The translations under genes and the position numbers were made by a program. Positions 44,248 to 51,975 of a DNA stretch of 64,000 nt are shown here, one piece after another (the first letter of the stretch is position 1; each line of letters opens with the position of its first letter). The notes under the pieces were generated by a model. That model was not told the DNA's origin, ran no database searches, and saw only the letters and a program-made list of their open reading frames with translations. This DNA comes from VBOC01 sp964512655 (lineage in GTDB: Bacteria > Bacteroidota > Ignavibacteria > UBA10030 > SZUA-254). The stretch covers positions 620,001-684,000 of the forward strand of contig CAZEJT010000001.1 in NCBI GenBank assembly GCA_964512655.1, in the 5' to 3' direction.

Positions 44248-44637
44248 ATGAGACTCAAGATCGTGGTCGGGGCCCTCGTGATTGCGGCTGCGCTGGTCTT
44301 CGGGGCGATCTCGTTTGTCGAGACCAACGTCGAGTACACCGATGTTCAGACGGCCGTCGCCTCCCGCAGGAAGGTCCAGGTGAAAGGCGAGTGGATGAAG
44401 GAGAAGCCCTCGTCGTTCGACGGATCTTCGGGCACATTCAGCTTTACGATGAAGGACGACAACGGAAGGGAGATGCGGGTTGTCTACGACGGCGCGAAGC
44501 CAAATAACTTTGAAATCGCGAACGCCATCGTCGTGAAGGGGAGATACCAGGAGGGAGTATTCCACGCGAGCGACATCCTCACGAAATGCCCGTCGAAATA
44601 CGAAGGGGACGCCGCGACCGTAAAGAAGACGCTGTGA
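44248..44637 (+). CDS. ccmE: Haem chaperone CcmE, CxxxY variant
   Basis: 129 aa. Membrane anchor at residues 4-23, then the OB-fold beta-barrel (KVQVKGEW, FTMKDDNGREMRVVYDG, VVKGRYQEGVFHASDI). In most bacteria haem binds covalently to His in HxxxY. Here the site is CPSKY: C114 and Y118, the CxxxY form known from some archaea and sulfate reducers. Start ATG 44248. Confidence 0.93.
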   Translation: MRLKIVVGALVIAAALVFGAISFVETNVEYTDVQTAVASRRKVQVKGEWMKEKPSSFDGSSGTFSFTMKDDNGREMRVVYDGAKPNNFEIANAIVVKGRYQEGVFHASDILTKCPSKYEGDAATVKKTL

Positions 44638-44659
44638 CGCGCGGGGAAGGAGTGCCGGG

Positions 44660-46984
44660 ATGATGGGTGCGCTGATTGTAAAAGGGGCATTTCTCGCGGC
44701 TCTCGCGTCCACCGCCGCGTACGCCGTCACAGTCCGCAGAGGCAACCCGCGCACTCTTCAGGGCGCGCGCTATGCCTATCATGCGACGGCGGCGCTGGTG
44801 ATGTGCTTTTGCGCGCTTCTGCTCTCCTCCATCCTCACCCACCAGTTCCAGTACACGTACGTCTGGAACTACAGCTCTACCGATCTCCCGACTCCTCTTC
44901 TCGTCTCCACATTCTATGCGGGGCAGGAGGGGAGCTTTTCCCTCTGGACGCTTTACGCCTCGATTATCGGGGTCGTTCTCATGCAGTACAGCTCGCGAAA
45001 GAGCTACGAGCCGGAGGTCATGCTCATCTGGTCGATGATCGTCTCCTTCCTCCTCCTGATGCTGATCGTAAAGAATCCCTTCACGATGATATGGGAGAGC
45101 TTTCCAAAGGACCTGGTGCATACCGGCGCGGTCCAGCCCAACGGCGCGGCATTTGTCTGGCTGGATCAGGCAAGGGGGGTCTGGGCGCAGGTTCCGGTGG
45201 AAGGGAGAGGATTAAACCCGCTTCTGCAGAATTACTGGATGGTCATCCATCCGCAGATCCTCTTTACCGGCTTCTCGTCGATGGCCGTCCCCTTTACCTT
45301 TGCCGTGGCGGGACTTCTCCGCCGCGACTATCAGACGTGGGTTCGTGTCGCGAAGCCGTGGACGGTGTTCGGCGCTGCGGTTCTCGGTACCGGGATCATC
45401 CTCGGCGGTTACTGGGCGTATGAGACCCTCGGATGGGGAGGTTACTGGGGGTGGGATCCGGTGGAGAATTCCTCTCTCATCCCGTGGCTTGTTGCCGTCG
45501 CCTCGATTCACACCATGATGGCCCAGCGCCGCTCAGGTACGTTCGTTCGCACGAATTTCGCGCTCTCCATCCTCTGTTTCGTCATGGTTCTCTACAGCAC
45601 ATTCTTGACGCGGAGCGGCGTTCTCGGGGATACCTCCGTGCACTCGTTCGTCGATCCCGGTATATGGGCCTACTGGCTGCTCCTCGCGGTGATTTTTGTC
45701 TTCGGTCTCCTTGGCTTCGGGCTTCTCCTCAGGCGTATGAGAGAAATGCCCAGAGTTCCGGTGGAGCACAGCATATTCTCGCGTGAGTTTGCGCTCTACC
45801 TCGGGGCGTTTGCGATCTGCTTTTCCGCAGTCTTCATCACGATCGGAACGTCCGCCCCGATCATCACCGGGATCCTCAAGGGAAGGGCGGCTGCGGTCGA
45901 TACCTCGTTCTACGTGAAGACGATCCTTCCCCTGGGCATCGCGATCGCTCTCCTTGCCGGGATCGGGCAGCTCCTCTGGTGGAAAAACTCGGACAGAAGA
46001 ACGCTGATTGCGGGGCTCCTCTACCCGCTGGTCTCCGCCGTGGTCTTTGCGCTGGTCCTCGTGCTCGCCGGAATGCGCGATCCGATGTTCCTGGCGTTCT
46101 CCTTCGCGTCGGCGTTTTCGCTCTTTGTAAACCTCTTTGTCGGCTACCGGATCTTCCGCGGAAACCCGAAATACGCGGGAGGTGCCATTGCCCACATCGG
46201 CCTGGCCCTCCTGTTCCTTGGATTTGTGGCAAGTTCCCGGTTTGACGACAAGCAGACGGTCTCCCTCGAAGAGGGAAAGACGGTAGATGTTCTGGGGGGC
46301 TATAGATTGACCTATCTCGGAAACCGCGCCATCGATGCGGAGCGGTACGGATTCACCATCGAGGTGGACCACGGCCACGAGACCTACACGGTCACCCCGA
46401 TCATCCGGTACAGCTCGTTTAATAACAGCATGATGCGCCATCCCGACATCCTGAACATGCTCACGCAGGATCTTTACCTGTCTCCTCTGTCTGTGGAAAG
46501 CGCGGACGACAGGGGGAAGACCCTGACGCTGAAGAAGGGGGAATCCCGGGAGGCGGGGGGCTTGACGGTGAAGTTCGTCGACTTCGATTTCAGCGCGATG
46601 GAGAAGGGTAAGATGGTGACCGGCGGGAATTTCAGTATCGGTGTCGTCCTCGAGGTGGCTCAGGGCGGGACGAAAGAGATCCTCAAGCCGAGGATGAAGA
46701 ATACGGGGGGCTCAGTTTCCTACATCCCGGTCAGCCCGCTGGGTTCCCAGGTTCAGATCGGGATCGTGAAGCTGCAGCCGAACAGGGAGGACCCAACCCA
46801 GTCGAGCGTCGAGCTGGGGATCTCCGATCCGTCTGCTCCCCGGAAAGCCCAGGGAGAAACACTGATACTGGAGGCAAGCGTGAAGCCCTTCATCAATCTC
46901 GTATGGATGGGCACCGTAACGCTGATCGTCGGGTTTGTTCTGACGATCGTCAGGAGAGTTGAGGAGGCGAGGGAGAGGGCCTGA
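44660..46984 (+). CDS. ccmF: Cytochrome c haem lyase CcmF
   Basis: 774 aa, about 15 membrane segments, larger than the approximately 650 of enterobacterial CcmF because of a long C-terminal periplasmic domain (from about 590). WWD motif YWGWDPVENSSLIPWL, with GGYWAYETLGWGGYWGW before it, plus conserved histidines (VIHPQILF). Ligates haem to apocytochrome CxxCH. Start at 44660, seven bases after AAGGAG. No ccmG or ccmH follows; the next genes are on the other strand. Confidence 0.95.
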   Translation: MMGALIVKGAFLAALASTAAYAVTVRRGNPRTLQGARYAYHATAALVMCFCALLLSSILTHQFQYTYVWNYSSTDLPTPLLVSTFYAGQEGSFSLWTLYASIIGVVLMQYSSRKSYEPEVMLIWSMIVSFLLLMLIVKNPFTMIWESFPKDLVHTGAVQPNGAAFVWLDQARGVWAQVPVEGRGLNPLLQNYWMVIHPQILFTGFSSMAVPFTFAVAGLLRRDYQTWVRVAKPWTVFGAAVLGTGIILGGYWAYETLGWGGYWGWDPVENSSLIPWLVAVASIHTMMAQRRSGTFVRTNFALSILCFVMVLYSTFLTRSGVLGDTSVHSFVDPGIWAYWLLLAVIFVFGLLGFGLLLRRMREMPRVPVEHSIFSREFALYLGAFAICFSAVFITIGTSAPIITGILKGRAAAVDTSFYVKTILPLGIAIALLAGIGQLLWWKNSDRRTLIAGLLYPLVSAVVFALVLVLAGMRDPMFLAFSFASAFSLFVNLFVGYRIFRGNPKYAGGAIAHIGLALLFLGFVASSRFDDKQTVSLEEGKTVDVLGGYRLTYLGNRAIDAERYGFTIEVDHGHETYTVTPIIRYSSFNNSMMRHPDILNMLTQDLYLSPLSVESADDRGKTLTLKKGESREAGGLTVKFVDFDFSAMEKGKMVTGGNFSIGVVLEVAQGGTKEILKPRMKNTGGSVSYIPVSPLGSQVQIGIVKLQPNREDPTQSSVELGISDPSAPRKAQGETLILEASVKPFINLVWMGTVTLIVGFVLTIVRRVEEARERA

Positions 46985-46987
46985 GGG

Positions 46988-47323
46988 CTAGCCGTCGATC
47001 TTGCAGCAGGCGTCCAGCTTTCCGTACGCATCGGGATTACGCTTGCGGTTGTTCGCATCGTATCCGGCGTCTGAAATAGCCATCTCAATCGTCTCCACGT
47101 TTGTTTGAGAGGGAACGAATTTCACCTCCACGATCTTTTCCTTCACATCGACGTTAACTTCCCTCACTCCTTCCACGCGGTAGACCGCCTTCTCAATCGT
47201 CCTGGCGCAGGTGCCGCAGACCATGGATTTTGCGGCGATCGTAGCCGTCTCGAGCTTTGGGGAGGGCCGGCAGCCAAAAGAAAGAATTCCGGCGAGGAGA
47301 AGAAATCGAATTGTGCGGTTCAT
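46988..47323 (-). CDS. Lipoprotein with heavy-metal-associated (HMA/MerP-like) domain
   Basis: 111 aa. Signal peptide with lipobox LSFGC, then a ferredoxin-like HMA domain: KSMVCGTCARTIEKAV carries the CxxC metal site. The C-terminus adds DACCKIDG, an extra CC pair. Likely a periplasmic Cu(I) or similar metal chaperone. Last gene of the minus-strand metal group, 27 bases after the DUF2318 gene; convergent with ccmF. Confidence 0.88.
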   Translation of the reverse strand: MNRTIRFLLLAGILSFGCRPSPKLETATIAAKSMVCGTCARTIEKAVYRVEGVREVNVDVKEKIVEVKFVPSQTNVETIEMAISDAGYDANNRKRNPDAYGKLDACCKIDG

Positions 47324-47350
47324 TTCCGATCCTTTCTGTGAGGAGTCGAT

Positions 47351-48031
47351 TCAGATTCTCAGTTTCCAGTTCTTCAAGACGAGCTCGTCAATTTCGACGT
47401 TCCTGCCGACGATGGCGCTCGCAACCGGAGCCGGCGGATACTGCTGACAGGCGCCCTGGATGCCCTCCAGGTTATTCAGCTTCCATCGCGTTTCGCAGTT
47501 GCCGCACGCGAGCTCAGACCCTTCGATCGTGAAGGAGTGAGAATTGCAGGGCTCGCAGATTGCCACCGCGGTTACCAGCTTTCCATCCCCCGTGATAAAC
47601 GCGATCAACGGGATCGTCACTCCCCCGGCCCGGTACTCAAATCCGACCATCCGCTTCTCCAGAACGGCCGCGAGCGGAATCACTATCTTGCCGTCCCGGA
47701 TCTCGGCTGAAATTTGCTCCGGCCGCAGGACCTCGTCCGGCTTCACGGATCCGGCCCCAACTTCCGGTTGTGCCTCGATGACGGGATTCCGGCCCCCGGG
47801 AAGATGCCGCGCAAATGTCAGAAAGAAGAGCCCGAACAGGAGGATGACCAGGGCTGCATACCCCGCTCTTGCCGTCCTGCTCATTCCGTGCTTCAGGTGG
47901 GAGGCTGACGGGAGCTGCGGGGAAGGAGAATCGCGCCGGATCTCTCTCCCGCACGACGGGCAGAAATTGGCCGGCCCCTTGTGCGGAGCCCCGCAGTAAG
48001 AACAAAACGAGGCGGCTGCGATGCTGGTCAT
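47351..48031 (-). CDS. Zinc-ribbon / DUF2318 membrane protein
   Basis: 226 aa. N-terminal zinc ribbon (FCSYCGAPH and FCPSCGREI), one membrane segment (about 55-75), and a C-terminal periplasmic DUF2318 domain with ICEPCNSHSF and LACGNCETRW, two CxxC pairs predicted to bind metal or an Fe-S centre. DUF2318 proteins (FtrD-like) often occur with copper or iron transport. The ATG at 48031 lies only a few bases after the T-run of a hairpin terminator. Confidence 0.82.
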   Translation of the reverse strand: MTSIAAASFCSYCGAPHKGPANFCPSCGREIRRDSPSPQLPSASHLKHGMSRTARAGYAALVILLFGLFFLTFARHLPGGRNPVIEAQPEVGAGSVKPDEVLRPEQISAEIRDGKIVIPLAAVLEKRMVGFEYRAGGVTIPLIAFITGDGKLVTAVAICEPCNSHSFTIEGSELACGNCETRWKLNNLEGIQGACQQYPPAPVASAIVGRNVEIDELVLKNWKLRI

Positions 48032-48039
48032 GCAATAAA

Positions 48040-48073
48040 AAAAGCCGTCCCCGAATTATCCGGGACGGCTTTT
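48040..48073 (-). terminator. Rho-independent terminator after the Cys-rich gene
   Basis: Twelve-base inverted repeat (AAAAGCCGTCCC at 48040-48051 and GGGACGGCTTTT at 48062-48073) around a ten-base loop. On the minus strand the stem runs into seven T. It ends the Cys-rich peptide gene (stop 48091) and lies directly before the DUF2318 start. Confidence 0.85.
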
Positions 48074-48090
48074 GTGAAACCTGATAATTG

Positions 48091-48495
48091 TCAGTTCGTA
48101 CCCTTTGCTTCGACGATCTTGGCGCCTGTCTGTTTCACGGTGTTCTTTGCCTTGGCGCCCTTCGCCTTACCCGCGCAGCAATCGGCTTTCGTCCCGGCCT
48201 TCGTCATGCTGGCCTTGGACATCGCGCAATTCGCCTTCTCGGCCGCGGTGCAGTCCGAAGCATTCTTGACGCCCTTCATCGCGCATTCCTTCCCGTCGTC
48301 CTTCACGGTCACGATCTGCGCATCCTTCGTTGTCTTCGAAGCCGACGTCAGTGAGGCCTTTGTTCCGTGCATGCAGCACGAAGAAGTCGAACCTGAGGTT
48401 GACTTTGCGGTGCAGTCGTTTTTGCTCTGGGAGAAGGCCAGAGAGAGGGAAACCAGCATCACGATGCTACATGCCAGCGCTACGCGTTTTACCAT
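48091..48495 (-). CDS. Small secreted Cys/Lys-rich protein, probable metal binder
   Basis: 134 aa from ATG 48495, preceded by AAGGTG. Signal peptide (ALACSIVMLVSLSLAFS). The mature part has eight Cys, in DC, SCCMHG, EC, DC, NC and DCC contexts, with many Lys and Thr and little hydrophobicity, so it is probably unstructured until metal-bound. No family recognised. Flanked by a CopB-type ATPase and metal-binding proteins, it may be a periplasmic copper sponge. The codon pattern (AAG, GCC) looks native. Confidence 0.75.
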   Translation of the reverse strand: MVKRVALACSIVMLVSLSLAFSQSKNDCTAKSTSGSTSSCCMHGTKASLTSASKTTKDAQIVTVKDDGKECAMKGVKNASDCTAAEKANCAMSKASMTKAGTKADCCAGKAKGAKAKNTVKQTGAKIVEAKGTN

Positions 48496-48553
48496 GGTAA
48501 TCACCTTACACTTGGTTGATAAGTAATGAACGATTTGGTTGCTCGTATCTCTG

Positions 48554-48582
48554 TAACAGGAATTTACACGATTTAGTTTCAA
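48554..48582 (-). promoter_or_regulatory. Possible promoter of the Cys-rich gene
   Basis: Minus strand -35 TTGAAA (48577-48582), 17-base spacer, -10 CTGTTA (48554-48559), weak. The leader to the ATG at 48495 would be about 50 bases. The rest of the 281-base gap to the ATPase stop shows no gene or repeat that I can support. Confidence 0.35.
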
Positions 48583-48776
48583 AAGCAAGGATTTTTTAGG
48601 CCGTGTGACAGGCAACCGCGGGCGGTCTGTTTTACCCGGTCGCTGTGTTGATTCCCGGCCGCTTTTGCGGCGCATCCGCGGCTCCCCTGACGATCGCAGG
48701 TTCCGCGGACCCCCCTATATCAAGGAGGGATCGCATATTCCGCGGATTCTGATGAGCTCCCGCATCTGGTTCGTCG

Positions 48777-51059
48777 TCACGCTCTGAGCATTTCAAAGCG
48801 GCGGATGGCGCCAGCCTTCCCGAGGACTCTTGCGTTGAAAGCAACTACCACCGTGCTCACGGACATCAGGATCGCGCCGAGCGCCGGGCTCAAGAGAATT
48901 CCAAGAGGGTAGAGGACTCCCGCAGCAAGCGGTATGGCGAACACATTGTATCCGGTCGCCCATGCCAGGTTTTGTACCATCTTCCGGTATGTGGCCCGGG
49001 CGAGCACGATGACCGTTACCACATCGAGCGGATTGCTCTTCACAAGCACGATGTCTGCCGTTTCGATTGCAACCTCTGTCCCCGCCCCGATTGCGATCCC
49101 CACGTCGGCCTGTGCCAGAGCCGGCGCGTCGTTCACGCCGTCTCCCACCATGCCTACAACCATACCGCGTGATTGGATCTCCCGTACTCTCAGCGCCTTC
49201 TCGCCTGGAAGGACATTCGCAAAGTATTCGTCGATGCCCGCATCCTCCGCAATCCGTTTGGCCGATTCGTTATTATCTCCCGTGAGCATGATGCAGCGGA
49301 TTCCCATTCGCTTCAATTTCGCAATGGCAGGTTTTGATTCGGGCCGGAGGGTGTCTGAAAGTGAGATGGTCGCGGACAAGACGTCGTCTATGATAAGATA
49401 GACGGTCGTTTCGCCGGCTCTCTCCGACTCTGCGGCTGTGTTGAGCGGAAAAGGGATGCCGCGCCCCGCGAAGTATCCCCGGCTCACGACCTGTACCTTC
49501 CTTCCGTTCACCCTGCCCTCAACGCCTTCGCCTGGAGTGGATTTGAACCCGTCAACGGTCAGGGGGCTCCTCGCCGATTTAGTTATCGCCTTCCCGATCG
49601 GATGCTCGGAGCGAGATTCCACAGCGGCGGCCTGATCAAGGAGTTCTTGGGTATCCGACGCCCTTCCGATTGCAGTAACCCGGCTCACCTGGAACGAACC
49701 CTTCGTGAGGGTCCCCGTTTTGTCGAAAATAATCGCCTGAATCTCTCTTGCGTTCTCGAAGGCAGACCTGTCACGGATGAGCACGCCTTTACCGGCCGCG
49801 ATGGAGGTCGACACCGCAACGACGAGCGGGATGGCAAGCCCGAGAGCGTGGGGGCAGGTTATGACCATCACCGTGACTGTTCGTTCGAGCGCAAACGCGA
49901 ATCCGGCGTTTGTTGCCGCCAGCCAGACAGCAAGGGTCGCGCCGCCTGCGCCGACCGCGATGAATGTAAGCCAAAGCGCCGCGCGGTTTGCCAGGTCCTG
50001 AGTCCGGGACTTGCTCTGCTGTGCCTCCTCGACAAGCCGGACCACGTGCGAAATGAACGAATCACTCCCCGTCTTTGTGATTTCGACAGTGATGGAACCG
50101 TCACCCGCAAGGGAGCCCCCGATCACAATCGAGCCCGGCTCCTTCAACACCGGCTTCGACTCGCCGGTGAGAAGTGATTCGTCGACGTCAGTCCTGCCCT
50201 CGACGACGACGCCGTCGGCGGGGATTCTCTCGGCAGGTTTTACCACCACGCGGTCCCCCCGGGCCAATTCACTCAGCGGTACGTCGTCAGTGGTACGATC
50301 GGCTCGGACCTTGTGCGCGACAGGCGGCATGAGCCGGGCGAGCTCCTCGAGAGCTCTTGAAGCCCCCATGACCGATTTCATCTCGATCCAGTGGCCGAGC
50401 AGCATGAGATCGATGAGGGTAGCGAGCTCCCAGTAGAATATCGACCCCTTCACTCCAAAGACAACGAGCGTGCTGTAGGTGTAGGCGACTCCTGTGGCAA
50501 GCCCGATCAGCGTCATCATACCGGGATTGCGGGACCTTACTTCATAATACAATCCCTGCAAAAAAGGGAAGCCTCCGTAGAGGAAGATGAGTGTCGAAAA
50601 CGCAAACAGGACGTACACATCTCCCGGAAAGCCGAGTGTGCGTGATAGCCCTGCCCACTCTTGTATCATCGGAGAGAGGAGTAGGATAGGCAGGGTGAGG
50701 AGTGCGGATATCCAGAACCGGCGTTTGAAGTCGCCTTCTGCATGATGCTCAGATGCGCCTCCGCCGGTTTTCTCGAGCTTCATGCCGCATTCAGGGCACC
50801 GGCCTGGTTTCCGGGAGGTGATATGAGGGTGCATGGGACAATGGTAGGACGCCTCAGGGCCGGTGCCTGCCGAGGCGAGCGAAACGTGCGTACCATGGTG
50901 CATCGGGTGAGCGGGTTCCGCGCGCGCGCCATCAAAGCGCTCCTTACATCCGGCGGAACAAAAATAAAACTTTCTGCCCTCCCTTTCGGAGGAGTACTTC
51001 GCCTTCCTCTCGTCAACGTCCATTCCGCAAACGGGATCCTTCACCATCATCGCCCCCAT
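48777..51059 (-). CDS. copB: CopB-type heavy-metal P1B ATPase with YHS and heavy-metal-binding domains
   Basis: 760 aa from ATG 51059 (ATGs at 51050 and 51047 also possible). N-terminus: a YHS domain (VKDPVCGMDV, FYFCSAGCKERF) then a heavy-metal-binding motif (YHCPMHPHI, GRCPECGMKL). P-type core: TGES in the actuator, CPH in TM6 (ITCPHALGLAIP), DKTGTLT phosphorylation site, GDGVNDAPAL hinge. CPH rather than CPC marks the P1B-3 (CopB) subgroup, thought to export Cu(II) or Cu(I) or Ag. Probably the head of the metal group reading leftward. Confidence 0.92.
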   Translation of the reverse strand: MGAMMVKDPVCGMDVDERKAKYSSEREGRKFYFCSAGCKERFDGARAEPAHPMHHGTHVSLASAGTGPEASYHCPMHPHITSRKPGRCPECGMKLEKTGGGASEHHAEGDFKRRFWISALLTLPILLLSPMIQEWAGLSRTLGFPGDVYVLFAFSTLIFLYGGFPFLQGLYYEVRSRNPGMMTLIGLATGVAYTYSTLVVFGVKGSIFYWELATLIDLMLLGHWIEMKSVMGASRALEELARLMPPVAHKVRADRTTDDVPLSELARGDRVVVKPAERIPADGVVVEGRTDVDESLLTGESKPVLKEPGSIVIGGSLAGDGSITVEITKTGSDSFISHVVRLVEEAQQSKSRTQDLANRAALWLTFIAVGAGGATLAVWLAATNAGFAFALERTVTVMVITCPHALGLAIPLVVAVSTSIAAGKGVLIRDRSAFENAREIQAIIFDKTGTLTKGSFQVSRVTAIGRASDTQELLDQAAAVESRSEHPIGKAITKSARSPLTVDGFKSTPGEGVEGRVNGRKVQVVSRGYFAGRGIPFPLNTAAESERAGETTVYLIIDDVLSATISLSDTLRPESKPAIAKLKRMGIRCIMLTGDNNESAKRIAEDAGIDEYFANVLPGEKALRVREIQSRGMVVGMVGDGVNDAPALAQADVGIAIGAGTEVAIETADIVLVKSNPLDVVTVIVLARATYRKMVQNLAWATGYNVFAIPLAAGVLYPLGILLSPALGAILMSVSTVVVAFNARVLGKAGAIRRFEMLRA

Positions 51060-51172
51060 GGGTCCGTTTCGTGAGGATTCATGACGCCGCCTCGACGAGT
51101 TCCACGAGGATCTGCACCTGGCCTGCTCCGCGGGCACCCCCTCGAAAGGGGCGCGGCTGGAAGTACATGATT

Positions 51173-51898
51173 CTACCCTTTGAATAGCGTAAGCCCGAAC
51201 AAATCCCCGACCCCGACGAGCTGGACGGAGTAGAAGGGTTCGGCGTATTTGGTTCCGATGCGGTATCCGTAATGCCTGGCCCTCGCTTCGAGCATCTCGA
51301 GGAAATCAATCTGGCTCAGTACGGTCCCGGGAGCCTTTGAGCCGGGATCATGCACTTGAGACATGTGCGCTTTTATCGCTCGCAGCCTCAGTTCGTGAAC
51401 GTCAGATATGTCGACGGCGAAGGAAGGCGTAAATTCCTGCCACTGCAGGTAATTGAAATAGTAGTGCGGACGCCAGGGCCGTTGCTTCACCCCGTTGAGC
51501 GAGGTTTGTATCTTGCGGAGCCCCGAATAGAACCAGGCCTCGCGACAGAGGTGATGGGCCTGAACGTGGTCGGGGTGACGCTCGGTGAAGTGAGGAATAA
51601 GGAGGATCTTGGGCCTGTACTTTCTGAACAACCGGATGAGCTTCATGCGGTTCGGCCTGCTTGTATCGATCGCGCCGTCAGGGATGTGGGCATTCTCCCT
51701 GACGCACCCAAGAATCTTCGCCGCCTCGCGCGCTTCCTTTTTCCTGATGGCCGGAGTGCCGCGCGTGCTGAGCTCTCCTTCGGTCAGGTCGATGATCCCG
51801 GCTTTGTACCCCGCCTTTACAGCCGTGGCGAGCGTTCCGCCGCAGCAGATCTCGGCGTCATCGGGGTGCGCTCCGACGGCAAGCAGGTCAAGTTCCAT
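51173..51898 (-). CDS. bshB1: Bacillithiol biosynthesis deacetylase BshB1
   Basis: 241 aa LmbE-like zinc deacetylase. VGAHPDDAEICCGGTL gives the HPDD zinc/catalytic motif, HFTERHPDHVQAH the second His set. ARHYGYRIGTKYAEPF near the end is BshB1-specific. Removes acetate from GlcNAc-malate in bacillithiol synthesis, so this organism should make bacillithiol. Start ATG 51898 is eight bases after a TATATT box. Confidence 0.95.
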   Translation of the reverse strand: MELDLLAVGAHPDDAEICCGGTLATAVKAGYKAGIIDLTEGELSTRGTPAIRKKEAREAAKILGCVRENAHIPDGAIDTSRPNRMKLIRLFRKYRPKILLIPHFTERHPDHVQAHHLCREAWFYSGLRKIQTSLNGVKQRPWRPHYYFNYLQWQEFTPSFAVDISDVHELRLRAIKAHMSQVHDPGSKAPGTVLSQIDFLEMLEARARHYGYRIGTKYAEPFYSVQLVGVGDLFGLTLFKG

Positions 51899-51906
51899 GG
51901 GGGAAA

Positions 51907-51935
51907 AATATAGAGAAACACATGACGAAAGGCAA
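51907..51935 (-). promoter_or_regulatory. bshB1 promoter, near-leaderless
   Basis: Minus strand -35 TTGCCT (51930-51935), 17-base spacer, -10 TATATT (51907-51912), ATG at 51898 after eight bases. The predicted leader is 0-1 base. Its -35 is separated by four bases from the -35 of the divergent xseA promoter. Confidence 0.7.
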
Positions 51936-51939
51936 CAGG

Positions 51940-51968
51940 TTGTTTCAAGGGGCGAATTTGAATATATT
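51940..51968 (+). promoter_or_regulatory. xseA promoter, leaderless at a TTG start
   Basis: -35 TTGTTT (51940-51945), 17-base spacer, -10 TATATT (51963-51968), then seven bases to a TTG at 51976 that is in frame with xseA. Geometry is identical to that of the PASTA gene and ssrA. Confidence 0.65.
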
Positions 51969-51975
51969 CACGCCG

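Noticed and set aside
48605..48787. Frame of 60 codons in the gap between the Cys-rich gene and copB
   Set aside because: No ribosome site, no motif, Arg/Pro-rich composition of random GC-rich DNA.
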